A DNA stretch of 64,000 bases, taken from contig BEDY01000001.1 in assembly GCA_002335605.1 (NCBI GenBank), positions 1,612,001-1,676,000 on the forward strand, in the 5' to 3' direction. The notes beneath the pieces are model-generated. The model had not been told where the DNA came from, made no database searches, and saw only the letters and a program-made list of their open reading frames with translations. Shown here one piece after another: positions 12,969-26,500 of this stretch (the stretch's first letter is position 1; each line of letters opens with the position of its first letter). Both the position numbers and the translations under genes were made by a program. The DNA is from Prillingera fragicola (taxonomy: Eukaryota > Basidiomycota > Tremellomycetes > Trichosporonales > Trichosporonaceae).

Positions 12969-13328
12969 GGCCCCCTTTCCTTCTCCAGCACAGCCTGACA
13001 GGGTCAACTCGGCTTCGCCAGATGCCGTCGCTATACACGGTTGTTTACCACACCCACCCGCCCATGACATAATCGTCCACATCACATAGCTGTTCCCTAT
13101 CTCATAGGATATTGGTTTTCTTTTCCTCTCTCGCATGCACTGGTTTATCAGGCCTTGAAGATGTTGTGATCGTTTGTGAGGTCGTGAATGGTCACTTACA
13201 CTCCTGAGGGAGCGGGCTGCGTTCATTCCGGCGTCGCTGCTCTGGATCTCCAACTGGCCATGAAGAGATCAATGCAGAATAGTGTGTATTGTACTGTGTA
13301 CGACATGCGATGCTCTCTGTGTCTCTCC
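12969..13328. other. Convergent intergenic region
   Basis: 360 bp between two 3' ends. It must hold both polyadenylation regions. No gene seen. Confidence 0.5.
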
Positions 13329-14919
13329 CTACACCCAGCGGATGAGCCCTCCCTCGTATCCCTCCTGCGCCTCAGGGCCAACCCACCAAGGCTTAAGCGC
13401 CTTTGGCAGATCGACACCCTGCACAGCGCCGTCATCGCCGAGCCGCACACCGTTCTCAAGCAGCGCCACGATCAGACGCGGTACCGCCGCCGCAGTGCCG
13501 TTGAGCGTGTGGGCGTGGGTGGTGGTCCCCGTAACACCGTCGCGGTACCTGATGTTGAGCCGGCGCGCCTGGTAGTCTGTGCAGTCGCTCGTGCTCGTGA
13601 TCTCGCCCCAGCGGCCACGACCAGGCATCCATGCCTCCATGTCGTACTTGCGTGCCGCAGACGCGCCAAGCTCTTCCGTCGGCATGTCGAGCACACGGAC
13701 CGAGAGACCCAGGCTGGAGGCAATGTCACGCTGCAGCGCGCGGATCTCGTCCATCTCGTGAGCGCTGTCACCGGGCTCGGCCGAGGTGACGGTGAAGAGT
13801 TCCACTTTGGTGAACTGGTGTACACGGTAGAGGCCACGCGTGTCCGCGCCACGGGCACCGGCCTCGGCGCGGAAGGCGCGGCCGACCCCGACAACGCGCT
13901 GGGGCAGGCCGGCGCGGTACAGCGTGCGGTTCGCCCACATTGCCGCCAAAGGAATTTCAGCCGTCCCGGTCAGACAAAGACGAGGTTCGTTGGGAGCACC
14001 CTCGATAAAGTAAGTCTGGCGCGGGCCGTCGGTGCCGTCGCGAGGTTGGAAGCCACAGCGCCATGCCACATCAGCGCCAACCACGTCTGGTGGGGACACC
14101 GGTGTGTAGCCTGCGGCAATCGCCTTGGACACCGCAAAGCCTACGAGGGCGTGCTCCAGCTGCGCAAGAGGACCGATGAGGTATGGCCAGGACGTGCCAG
14201 TCGCAATAGCCGACGCCGCAGTGTCCAGCCAGCCAAAGTGTGTCGCAACGTTGACGTGATCGCGCGCATCGGACGCAGGGAGCGGCTTGGGTCCAAACGT
14301 CTCAAGTGTAACGGCGTTCTCTTCGGGGCCGATAGGAGTGTCTGGGTGAGAGAAGTTGGGCAGCGTTAAGGCCAGATCGAGAAGCTCGCCCTCTGCCTGA
14401 CCGTGAAGTAACTCGATGCGCCTCGCTTCCTCCCGCAGCTTTCGTGCATTCGCAATCGCCTCCTTCTTGTCCCGTTTCTTGTGCATGTCACGGAACACCG
14501 ACGAAGCGCGGCCGTGCGCTGCGCGGGCTTCGTTGAGCTGCTTCTCCAGCTCGAGCATCCGTGTGCGGGCATCGGCGAGCTTGGTTACGTGGTCGGGTGC
14601 GAGCGTGAGGGCGCGTTGAGCAACGTTGCGTTCGGTGGCCTTGGGGTTGGCAAGCAACCTTGCATAGTCGAGGCGCGGCTTGCCAAGAGTCACCTGCACC
14701 TTTTCCTTGCCACCGTCCCCTTTCTTTCCGGGCGACGATGCGTACCTACGCGCACCAGAAGCGCATCCTGGGTGGTGAGAACGTCGCAGCAATGGTGCAG
14801 CAGCAGCCGCCGAGCATTCTGCGGACGCCGAGACGGATCGCAGGACCGGCAGAAGCGATGCTAGAAGGTGTCAGCAAACATTAGATGACCGTGTCCAGTG
14901 GGCATGACGCACAGCGCAT
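13329..14919 (-). CDS. DIA4: Mitochondrial seryl-tRNA synthetase, with a 7-nt first exon
   Basis: Charges mitochondrial tRNA-Ser. The main open frame has no usable in-frame ATG before an upstream stop. A 7-nt exon (14919-14913, ATGCGCT), then a 52-nt GT-AG intron containing a CTAAT branch-like site, joins 14860-13329 in frame to give 512 residues. The resulting N-terminus MRSSLLPVLRSVSASAE continues through an Arg/Ala/Ser-rich region to ARRYASSPGKKG, a good mitochondrial presequence. A long helical tRNA-binding arm follows (LADARTRMLELEKQLNEARA). Class II motifs are visible: LTGTAEIPLAAMWANR, RVVGVGRAFRAEAGARG (motif 2), KVELFTV and the motif 3 region NGTAAAVPRLIVALLEN. The TTG at 14792 would be an alternative non-AUG start. 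Confidence 0.88.
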
Positions 14920-15498
14920 AGATGTTTCGGCTAGCAATGAGAGTGGAGGAGTCTAGATTGGGATGGAGACGAAACACGCGCGTGTTGGAAAAAGTTGGAA
15001 ACACGGCGGTGGTGCTCCAGTGATTTCCTTGCCAGGGTTGAACCGAGGCTGTGATTCAGGCTGATAGCCCTGGCGTGTAATGTTGTATTCTGCCGGGCTA
15101 CGCGATTTCGCGAGCGAGAGGCAGAGCAATGTACGCAATGTGGTATGCATTGTCTGCTTGCGTGCATTCCGCGTCGACCGGTCAAACTCACGCACACGAC
15201 TAGCACCAAGTACGGCTCGCGCCGTGGGCACGATTGACGCGAGACCAAGAGTGTGGTTGCGTCGCGCAGGGGGAACCGAACTATGAACCCAGGAATGAAT
15301 GGCCACGCATGGGTGTGCCCTTGCGTCGCCCTGCTGCAATCGAGGACAGCTGTGACAGCGATCACAGGATCACAGCCACGAGCCATCAATCAGAACCGGT
15401 ACGCAGCAGCTGGGTGAAAACAATGCGGGAGCACGACGGCTGGCAGCAACCGCCTCGGCGAGCTGCTGGCTCACTGCTCATGCCTTCAATCCCAGATC

Positions 15499-15534
15499 TC
15501 CGTGTCCGTGTCCGTATCCGTATCCGTATCCGTG
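15499..15534. repeat. Six perfect hexamers TCCGTR
   Basis: Six consecutive 6-bp units (TCCGTG, TCCGTG, three TCCGTA, TCCGTG) in the intergenic region. On the minus strand they would encode Gly-Tyr/Gly-His if translated. A simple microsatellite is the likeliest reading. Confidence 0.9.
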
Positions 15535-16209
15535 GATCGTGGATCTTTGCAGTGCAAAAGGATCGGCAACGGTCCAGAAGGTTAAGAATAGCTTTGCTTG
15601 CCGCGAAGCACTGTAATTTGGGTCTGTGTGCTGCTGCGCCTCTGGTAACCTTCCATACAAAATCGCACACCGAACAGTCTGACCCGAAACTGGCTCGTCC
15701 GGCGCAGCACGTAAATCAGTGTACCAGCGGTGCCTGAGGTGCAAGTGGATCATGTGTTCGGAGCAGCCAGGATAGCGACCGCCTGCCGAGAGGGAACAGA
15801 GGGAAACGGTGTGAGGGGTGAAAGCCAGTTCATAGAGATTTGGCATTGGACGTAGCATGAACGCCGAGTATTTTGTCCGGTCAATGACCCAGGTAACGCG
15901 GTTGCTTACTGCACAACCCATATGCATAGTTGCTTTGTATGTGTGTTCCCATGCAAGCATTGGCACGCTGTACGCTGTACGCTGTCTATGGTTGTACAGG
16001 TTCTCGTCTGCCTGCAGCTGAAGCCCTTCGTCTGCCCCCTCCCTTTGGGCACCACAGGGCAAACAGCCAAACGCCTCCGCCACTCCAGGCCCTTGGTTGG
16101 TCCTGCCCTGTACACTCATCCCCTCCCTCCCACCCCAGGCGCCCCCCACTTGCCCGCCGCCGCCTCCGCCGCCAACGATTTGGTCTAGCCTCAACCACCA
16201 CCTATCAAC

Positions 16210-16236
16210 ATGTTCTTCTCATCCCCCTTTCCGTAG
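16210..16236 (+). other. Short uORF ahead of the GATA-type gene
   Basis: ATG to TAG gives eight codons (MFFSSPFP), ending 89 nt before the main ATG at 16326. It only matters if the transcript starts upstream of 16210, which I cannot tell. Confidence 0.35.
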
Positions 16237-16325
16237 ACGTCTTTCCAGTCTCGCCCTTTCCCCTCTCCTCGCCTCAGCGCTCCCCGTCCCCGAAACGTGC
16301 CGCATCGCCCGTTAGGCCGTTGGCG

Positions 16326-18330
16326 ATGGCGTACAACAACGGCCACCCAGCGCGCCAGCCAGGACTGGACCCGGGGTATGTGGGTCACTCTAACGGCCAA
16401 CCTCGAGTGGATGCCTTCATGGGAGCCGCAAATTCCGACCCCAATGGCATACGTGCCAACCCCTACGCACATCAACCGCATGCGAGCGCATCCACTGCTG
16501 CGCCGTCCCAGTACAGCTATGGCTACGGGCAACAGCAACAACAGCAACAGCAGCAGCTTTCAATGATGCCCCCCTTTGGTGTCGCCGCCTTGAATCGCGT
16601 CGGGGACACCGGTGCTGGTCCGAACACAGCCCCGAGTTCCAACTTGCCTCGCCCCTCAATGGCCGCCCCTCGCCCTCTGGGATCGACGAGCAGCAACGGT
16701 GGCGATGCCAACCAGACAAACAACCGTCCACATGCACCGGATTCCGGCATGGCAAACTTGGGCACGAACGGCGGCGCTGGGTCTTCGACATCACTACAAA
16801 GTCCAGCTTCACTACAAAGTCCAGCGTACTCCTTTGCACCCAGGAGCTCGCACGACTCTTTGACCAGCGGCGCACAAGGAAGCACGTCCAACAACATGAG
16901 TCTACCACCACTACCTGGAAACCTCGAGCAGAGCATCATGGGAGCTACGTCCTGGCTTATGCCGGGAGGAGGGTACGAGGTTACGCTGCCGAATCTCGAT
17001 CAAGCCCAGAATGGCAGCCTCAACTCTGCGCACAGCAGCTCGCCCAGCGCATCGACCCACAATCGGTCACACAGTCACCTTTATCCCTCGCACAGCAGCG
17101 CAAACCCCAGCCCATCGGACACTCCCAGCACCAATCACCTGCACAACCCCATGACCAACACAACCATCTTTGATAATCCATTTCTTGCACCACTTCCTAC
17201 TCCTGTCGAGCTCTCAGCTCCTTCCCCCCCGCAGCCCGATCCTCTCGTTCTCGCCCTTGGGCAGGATGGCTGGCGACTAGCTGTTGAACCATTCCCATTC
17301 TCGTCTGGGTTGGAAGGCATCACAGGCTTACCCCTCGATGTGTACCACGCGACCTCGGCTGCTGTCATCTTTCCTCCAACACCTGCCGTCGACATGCCCA
17401 ACTCGAAGAACGATTGGACTCCAGTGCCGGCGCATGACCAAGAGATGAAGTTGGTGAGTTTTCAGTCACCGTGCCTCTTGATAGGCACGATCAAAGGGCA
17501 TATCACTGACGGTGGTACAGCTCGAGAATTACCTTGCAGAGCTGGTATCGCTCATGGAGCCCTTTGCACTCACGCCTACCAATCCCACTCCTCCTCCTCC
17601 GCCTCCATACCTCCACACACGTTTGTCGAGGTTGGCTGCTCTGGTACGCGAGACACTGGCGAACCTCGAGTCGCGTTCTCAGACCTCCCTTGCGGCCGAG
17701 TTTACCCTTCAGCCACCGCACCTTGAAGGCGCCGAAGTTACCGAGGCCGAGCGCGAAATGGAGGTGTTGCGGGCACGCCGTAATGTGCTCATCCAGAAGG
17801 CGGCGGCGGGCAAGCGTGACGCCACCGCAGTGGGCCAGGGCTCTGCTGGCCGGGCTGCACCGGGTGGCCGACCTATCAAGCTTCCTCCGCCCAATCCAAC
17901 AGTGCCCTCGGCTTCGCTTGCCGTCTCGGCGGGGTTACCATTCACCAACGCGCCCGATCCACAGCGTGTGGGCTCGCGTGGTGGCCCAACACATCGCGCA
18001 TCACCGTCAGGCCAGTCGCGACCAGGCCAACGTGACATGTGGTCATGCCATGGCTGCGGCACGACTAGCTGCGCAGAGTGGTGTGACGGCCCAGATGGAC
18101 CCAAGAGCTTGTGCGAGGGTTGTGGTGTGAGTTGACGCTGGGACTTGCAAGAGTTGCACTGACTGACCACAAAGTATCATTATGACCGTCTGATGAGGAA
18201 GCGCGAGAATATGGACAGCGACTTTGGTGTCCCTGGTGAGTCATGTGTTCACTGTTAGTGCGCAACACAGCTGATGTTTGCAGTATACAACCCCAATCTT
18301 GTCGGACACGGCCGGCCAGGCCAGAGCTAG
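16326..18330 (+). CDS. GATA-type zinc-finger protein, probable transcription factor
   Basis: Exons read as 16326-17453, 17521-18126, 18175-18235 and 18284-18330, giving about 613 residues. The first 370 residues are Ser/Asn/Pro/Gln-rich, with a nine-Gln run, and look like a disordered activation region. Residues 380-480 include a helical segment (EVTEAEREMEVLRARR). The only folded signature is near the C-terminus: CHGCGTTSCAEWCDGPDGPK followed by SLCEGCG, spacing Cys-x2-Cys-x18-Cys-x2-Cys, then YHYDRLMRKREN. This matches the GATA class with an 18-residue loop, but the usual W-x-R-R is W-C-D, and two extra cysteines lie in the loop. An intron falls directly after the last zinc ligand. In-frame sequence continues upstream of 16326 without a stop, so an N-terminal extension is possible. 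DNA binding is inferred. Confidence 0.75.
16530..16557 (+). repeat. CAA/CAG polyglutamine tract
   Basis: Nine glutamine codons, mixed CAA and CAG, inside the GATA-type gene. Confidence 0.9.
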
Positions 18331-19113
18331 GCAGTGTGTCGCGACGAGACACCAAGGAGCGATCCGTTATCTGCGAAGTATGTCGAAGAGCCCACCAATT
18401 GCGTTTCACCTTGCACCACATATTACACAAAACAACTACCACCACACACACACATATATATATATACTACCACACACACATCAGACTAGCAGTTTAAACC
18501 AACACTCGGTTAATGTGCCAAGCAAAGCAGGGCGCTTGTTTGGAGGAGGCAGACTCCCATTTGTAGGGGGAAAGACGCAAACGAACGATGCGGCCCGCCC
18601 GCCGCTGTATTCAGTTGTTGGATTGTTGTAGGTATTTTTGGCATAGCCGCCACGCGAGCTGCATGGCGTCAGCCTGGCTCGCGGAGGGGTGAGGCGAACA
18701 GGAGGAGCACTGTGTGCATGATGTCAATTCGTGCTGCGCTCCGCAGACAACGGTTGCAGGGCAGGCTATGTGTGTCAATTGGCCCCACTACGGTCGCTGT
18801 GCGCCACGGCCAATATTATTTCATCATTTGATCGACAATGTGAGACACGCCACGGGCACTGGTGCCCGACCAGAGTTGTCACTTCTCGGTGACATGGCAA
18901 TAATGACGCCGGCGGCGGCGTCGCTTCAAGTTTAATGCATACAACGGAATCGTGCGCTCTATCGCGTGCGACCCGCCCCCTTTCGAGGTTAATGTGACAG
19001 ACGAGACGAGCGTTATAAGTGGGGGGAGGCAGTACGGAACAAGGGTATCGGAAGGGGCCACAGTCCAAGCAATCGCCGCACACGATCAACGCAGCGGCTA
19101 TAGGCTGCTGTGA
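18331..19113. other. Convergent intergenic region with a dinucleotide microsatellite
   Basis: About 780 bp between the GATA-type gene and the MAP kinase 3' ends. It contains a CA/TA/CA dinucleotide tract and no supported gene. Confidence 0.5.
18442..18480. repeat. (CA)n-(TA)n-(CA)n microsatellite
   Basis: A CA run passes into a TA run and back to a CA run, just downstream of the GATA-type gene stop. Confidence 0.9.
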
Positions 19114-20905
<1,792 letters not shown>

Positions 20906-21682
20906 GTTGTGTGGAGGAGTGGGAGAGTTTGAATGAGAGAAGACGAGGACGCGACGTGCATCACATTCAAGAGGAGGCGGCGGCGGCGGCGCGGCGGATT
21001 ACAGCCCGTTGGCCGGCAGGCTGGGCTGGCGGGGAGTGTCATAGTGGGACGGTACGGTGAGTGGGGTGTGCTGGCTGGGCTGGCGGCTGCCTAGGCCTTG
21101 CACTGCCTGGGTGAGCTTAACAATGCTGCTACAAAGGGGGTACAGTCCTAGCTGGGCAGACTGTCATCTCTCGACACAGGTTCCTGGCGTTTCCCCTTGT
21201 TCCGTCCCCTGGCTCTGCGCTCCCGCTCACCCGCATCAACGCACATCCACGGCCAGACACTACGGCACACGGAACACGGCACGCCACACACGCGCACACA
21301 TAATTCGGCCTCATGTTCATCACTCGCTACTGTCGCGCCGTGCATGCATGCTTTCTGTTGTAACTGTCCGGTCATACATCACCCCCTACAGCAACAGCCC
21401 CCATTGCTCCCGCATGTCCAGACGTCCCAGACAAGTCAGACATCCTGGCTCGCAATATTTGGAGAACCGATTCCAACAACTGCCCCGGTTCCCCTTATGC
21501 TTCCCGAGAGCCCTTGCCCAGAACAAGTCCACTGAGGATCCCTCAACGCCGCGTCACGTACCACTGTGAAATCTAACACTATTGTAATGAATGACTTTTG
21601 GATACAGGAACCAACCTCTTCCTGTGCATGTATTGCGTGTTTCACAATCATCTGATGCATTAACCCCAGGCTCTTCATTGCC
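20906..21682. other. Intergenic: MAPK promoter side and 3' end of the splicing factor
   Basis: About 780 bp between two minus-strand genes. It holds a GGC-rich run (20971-20998) in the probable MAPK leader and a CA-rich stretch near 21240-21300. No gene seen. Confidence 0.45.
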
Positions 21683-23178
21683 TCACGCCCATCGACTCTT
21701 GGCCAGCGGGCCATCCAACTTTTTAGCGCGCTTCGCCGACTCTGCCTCATCCAATGTATCCGTCCTGCCACTGCCAGACGGCGAACGTGAACGCAACCTG
21801 TGGCGAGGAGGCGTTGCGTCGTCACCGCCATGGCGGCCACCCCGAGGAGGAGTGTCGTCGCGAGCTGACCGGCGAGGAGGCGTGTCATCGCGAGCACCTC
21901 CACGGGGAGGAGTATCATCGCGGGCTCCACGACGAGGAGGAGTGTCATCACGAGGACCCCGACGAGGGGGCGTGTCATCGCGGCCACCACGGCGAGGGGG
22001 GGTGTCGTCGCGGACAGCACGGCGGGGAGGCGTCACAGTTGGACTGCGATTCCTCCGGCGAGGAGGGGTTGCCGAATCGTCCTTCCTCCGACGAGGGGGC
22101 GATGGCGAGCGTGATGGCTCACGCCTGCGGCGAGGGGGCGGTGAAGGCGAGCGGCGGCGAGGCGAGGGAGAACGGCGGCGATACGAGTCCCGTGGAGGCT
22201 CGCGCTCACGACCACTGCGCGCTCCGTAGCCACTGTCCCTCTCCCGCTGACGGAAGTCATCACGTCCACCACGACCATAACCGCGGTCATTATCGCGGCC
22301 ATAACCACGGTCGCCCCCAAAGCCCCTTTCTGCTCCAAATCGACCACCTGAGCGGTCGTCACGCTCGTCAAACCGACGAGAACCGCCCCCACCTCCGCCG
22401 CGATAGCCGCCATCGCCGCGGTGGCCTCCACGGTTGTCCTGATAGCCGCCTCCGTTGTAGCTTCCCCGGTTGTCCTAGAAATCAGCATAGATCTCGACAT
22501 GAGGTTCACAAGGGACATACCCTGAAGCCTCCACCATCGCGAGACGCGGCCGCCTCGGCCCGAGCGCGCTGCTGGTCATCGAGGTTGGCACCACCAGCCT
22601 TCTGAGCAGCCTCGATCTCTGCCTTCTTGGCAGCGATGAACTGAATCGTGAGCATCAAGTCAAGGCAGGCGTTGTGGGACGAACCTCGGCCGGGACACCT
22701 CCAACTGTGCTCTGGGCAGACAAGAGAAGTTTCCACAGCTCGTCCATGAACGCCGCGGCTCCATACTTGTCCATGAAGCCGACTAGAGCAACCTGAAGCT
22801 TCTTAGGATCCGGAACTGGCTTATCCCTGTCCTCTAGCAAACTGTACACGTACTCGACCACGACGTCATCCTCGACGCGGATGAGCTCAGTGACACGTTT
22901 GGCGATCCAAGGACGCAGAACCGAGACATTGACCTTGCGCAAATCGACCTTTAAGCTGTCAGCCCAGCAAGCAAACTCGACACCAACCTTCTCGCTGAAG
23001 TGAGGAGGGAACTTTGTTGCCTTGATGCTCGCGGCCTCCTTGTCCTTGAAGCGCTGCTTAATTAGCTGGGGGCATTCGAGTTTAAACTCACCGTGTCCTG
23101 GGTGCTGTCCGCACCTCGCATACCTTCCAGCTGTCAGTGGATTCCTACCTGCCTGGGCCGGCACTTACTGTCTGCCAT
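21683..23178 (-). CDS. SRRM1-like PWI-domain splicing coactivator
   Basis: Homologue of the SRm160/SRRM1 splicing co-activator, nuclear. A 10-nt first exon (23178-23169) joins downstream to give MADSMRGADSTQDT, matching the family start (GTSxEQDxRF-like). QRFKDKEAASIKATKFPPHF and the PWI core follow: VDLRKVNVSVLRPWIAKRV, LIRVEDDVVVEYVYSLLED and DELWKLLLSAQSTVGGVP. The second intron could be 26 or 35 nt; the 35-nt version, ending at TAAG, best fits the family alignment. After the PWI domain come RG/RGG-like Gly-Arg-Asp repeats, then an RS/RRSPSP region and six RDDTPP units, ending DGPLAKSRWA. The 'W-I' of the PWI motif is intact. Binding of DNA/RNA and exon-junction partners is inferred from the family. 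Confidence 0.85.
21838..22015 (-). repeat. Six in-frame 30-bp repeats encoding RDDTPP units
   Basis: Within the SRRM1-like gene: ten-residue period (RDDTPPRRG plus one variable residue), six copies and a seventh degenerate DDATPP copy. Third positions vary among copies. Confidence 0.85.
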
Positions 23179-23559
23179 CTTGGGCAGTTTTGAACGAGAG
23201 TAGAGGTAGAGAGTGTTGTGGAGATAGGAGAGCTGGAGAATAACACCACCGCAAACAGTTGAACTCAAGTTCAGTTAACGGAAGCAAATGACTCCTCACA
23301 AGTTCTAGTTGAGCCTACCGTGGGAAATCAAGAAATCAGGCACTCTTGATCGTACAGACGACTGTGTACACTACTCGAGACCATTCATAACGCAACCTCG
23401 TACAGCAACGTCCTCATCGTCCATCACAACTCGAACAGCTTTGTCATATGACGCCTCGAAAAGAATAAACTAGCTAGCATCGGTCTTTACGGCATCGGCG
23501 CCGAAACCCGATCAGCTCGACGTTGTATCAGCATCTTCCCTCACAAGCCGGGTGCCGTC
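23179..23559. promoter_or_regulatory. Divergent promoter region, SRRM1-like / KDM3-type
   Basis: 381 bp between divergent start codons. Relatively AT-rich compared with its flanks; no motif I would name. Confidence 0.45.
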
Positions 23560-26500
23560 ATGGAGGACGCCGGCAGGAGCTCAACCCCGCCACCCATACC
23601 GACCTCTGAGGGAGTCGTTGCCGGCACAGTGGATGTGGAAACCAAAGCCGGAGAAGATGTCGGGCGCACGGTATCTCAAGAGGAACTGGTAGCTCAAGAC
23701 AACGTCGCTGGCAATCCCCAGACTTCACTTGTTGACACAGCGGAGGACAAAGTGTCCAAGGATGCTGATGGCGGTGAGGCCTACGAGCTGGCACCGTTGC
23801 CAACGGAATTCGACCCCGATGCTCCCACTCCTGAGCTTAAAGCAGCTCCATTGCCAGAAGAGGACGAACTTGCCCTGGCGCCTCGAGAGGACGAGCCAGA
23901 GGCTGTGGGTGGCGACAGGATGGAGGTCGAGGTCGATGGTGCCGGACCAGGCGAGGAAGGCAATGACATGCAAGACCCGTCTTTTCTCGCCATGCTTTCT
24001 GAACTACAAACCTACAAGGCCGACGGGGAAGCTGATGACGATGCCGCTCCGGACGAGAAGGAGGAAGGCCAACCTCCAACGTCCGGCGGATCCAACGAGG
24101 ATGCGGCGATGGCAGAGCCGCAGGAGCCTGAAGAAGCACGCAAGTCACCCAGTCGTGAGTTGGCCATTCTGTTCTCATCTAATCGATGCAGCCATTGCGT
24201 CTCCCATTCCTGCGCTGCCCACCGAGTTTCCCACAGAGGATACACTCCCTCCGCTACCCACCACCCTGTTCTCCACGGCTGTGCCCAACAACTCGTCGGA
24301 CTGTGCAGAGTCATCTACTGCGGAAGCCCATCGTGCTATGGGGCCATCGGGAGGGACGTCACCTTTATCTCCACCGGGCTCACCCTCCCCACCTCCTGAT
24401 GGTCGCTCCTCCGTCAAACGGAAAGGCAAAGCGCCCGAGCGTCTAGGTGGTGGAGACGCCTACCACGATTGGATGGGCGACGACGATCTTGTGGGCTTGG
24501 ACGAAAAGCCGAAGAAGAAGTATCGCAAATTTACCACGCTTGAAGGGAAGCCGCTGAGGGGTGAGTATCGGTCCTTCCGCGTACCAGCATGCTGATAGGC
24601 AGTCTCGAACAAGGGCCAAAAACGGATTGATGCGTCACTAGGAATTGACCGACATGGCGCCAAGCCATTGGACAAGCTGGCTCCACGTACGTCCTTGCAC
24701 GCCCACTAATCCGTATGCTGACGGTTCCTCAGGCGGACGGAATCTGGACGACAAAAAACTCAAGGCTATGGTCAAGGGGAAAAGTAAGGCTGCTCAAGCG
24801 ACGCCTTGCCTGCGAGCGCTATACGCACCGTGGGGAAAGTGCACGCAGTGTATCAGCAAGATTGGAGGGGATGCTTGTCGCTTCCGAGGTTACCGCTTCT
24901 TTCCGTGCGTTGTCAGCTCTGCATTGGCTAACTGCTCAGCCTAAACCCGGAGACGAGTGAGATCACTGGCCCTGGCATTTTTGAATCGACACCACTCGAC
25001 CAGCCCATGACAGAGCTGCCAAGAGATTTCAATGCACCGCTGACAGAAGAGCGCATCGTATCCACAGAGGTGAGGGCAGAAGCTGGTTGTCGCAGAACGC
25101 TAACGGGGTAGAATACTGTTGCGCCTCTTCTGCTTCCGCTCATTAGCCAGGAAATGCGGCTGGTTGTCAATCACGATGCCCTGTTTCGTGGCACAGACGC
25201 GGCCAAGAGCCGCTCAGTCTGCGGTGAGTCGAGGGTTCTCGAGCTGCTGCTGACGCCCCAGACTTTTGCGCATCCACCATCTTTGCAGGCTTCTTCTTTT
25301 GCCGCAAGTGCGGACGAGACTTCTGCCTGCAGTGTGAACGTTACTTTGGCGAAGCTACCGAGCTGCGTGATTCACCGTGGCCTCTCCCTGACAACGCTCG
25401 TCCACGCTTGCATAAATGCACTCGCGACGAGGACTCGGTGTTGCCGTTCACAGGAAAGCAACCCAAAGGTAAATTCAGCCACTATCGCAACCACCTGCAC
25501 CCCATTTCACGCTTTACAGCCGAGGAGATGCGGTCCAACTGGCTCAACTTGGCCGACTTTGTCCTAGAGCCCTCAGGCATCGTGAACGTAGATGACCGCA
25601 TCGAGGCTTTGGGTATCGCCCCTGAAGAAACGGAGCTGCTGGCCAACGTTCGCGAGTGGTTTGCATCGAATAAGGACGCCGAGATATCTGCACCCAAATC
25701 GGCATTGACCGAAGCCGATATTGCCGACCTATATGAAGCTTCCAAGTCTCTGCCTCGAGTTGAGGACCCCGCGGGCATCAAGCAACATCCTTTCATGCAC
25801 ATCCACGTTAACCGACTCACCGACGATGTCTTCAATGACATGTGGTCTCGCGGCGAGCCGATGGTTGTCTCGGGCGTTGGAGAGCGGTTCAAGTTTGAAT
25901 GGTCGCCCGACATGCTCATTCAACGATTTGGTGGCCAGCCATGCTGTAAGCACTGCTTTTATCATGTTTGTGCTTACAGTACCAGACGCCTTCGACTGCG
26001 AGAATGAGCAGATTCACGAGATGACGGTAGAATTCTTCTTCACCATGTTCAAAGGCGAAATCCCTCTCACTCGAACGGAGCGTGTGCTTCTAGAGCGCAG
26101 TCGCGCACCGAACGCGGGAGCCGTGGAAGGCGCAGATGGACGCCTCTCCCCAGCGACGCCGGCATCAAACCAACCACTGCCAGTCGCAATGAACGGTAGC
26201 TCCCAGCAGCACACTCATGAACATGCCACCCAAAAAACGGAAGCCGATCATATCCCCTCGGTTGCTGTTTCGAGCCCACACGGTGTCACAAAGGCAATCG
26301 CTGCAGACCGGACACCCACGGCTGCAGAGTCCTCGGTGCATACGCCGCCGTTCAAAGAGCCCACCCGCCAGCATTCCCTTTCCCCTGGTACGGCTCGTGC
26401 AGCCACTGACGTACCTCGTGAGAAGGATGACGATGTCGCAATGTCGGGTGATGGTATCGCTCCTACAAACACCAGCGCTCAGCCTGCCGAGACATCTGAG

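Larger units (their letters stand above)
14920..16325. promoter_or_regulatory. Long divergent intergenic region, SerRS / GATA gene
   Basis: About 1.4 kb. It holds a hexamer repeat (15499-15534), a CT-rich leader next to 16326 and a very short uORF. Open frames on both strands here are low-complexity and lack recognisable domains. Confidence 0.45.

Noticed and set aside
13188..14369. 393-codon open frame on the plus strand
   Set aside because: It lies antisense to the SerRS coding exon, whose motifs are clear. In GC-rich, codon-biased genes such shadow frames are expected; its translation has no domain.
14790..14792. TTG as a non-AUG start for SerRS
   Set aside because: The spliced 7-nt exon gives an AUG start, an intact intron and a better presequence, so the non-AUG option is less likely.
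15478..16194. 238-codon minus-strand frame in the SerRS/GATA spacer
   Set aside because: It is low-complexity, partly made by the hexamer repeat and by the reverse of a CT leader, with no recognisable motif.
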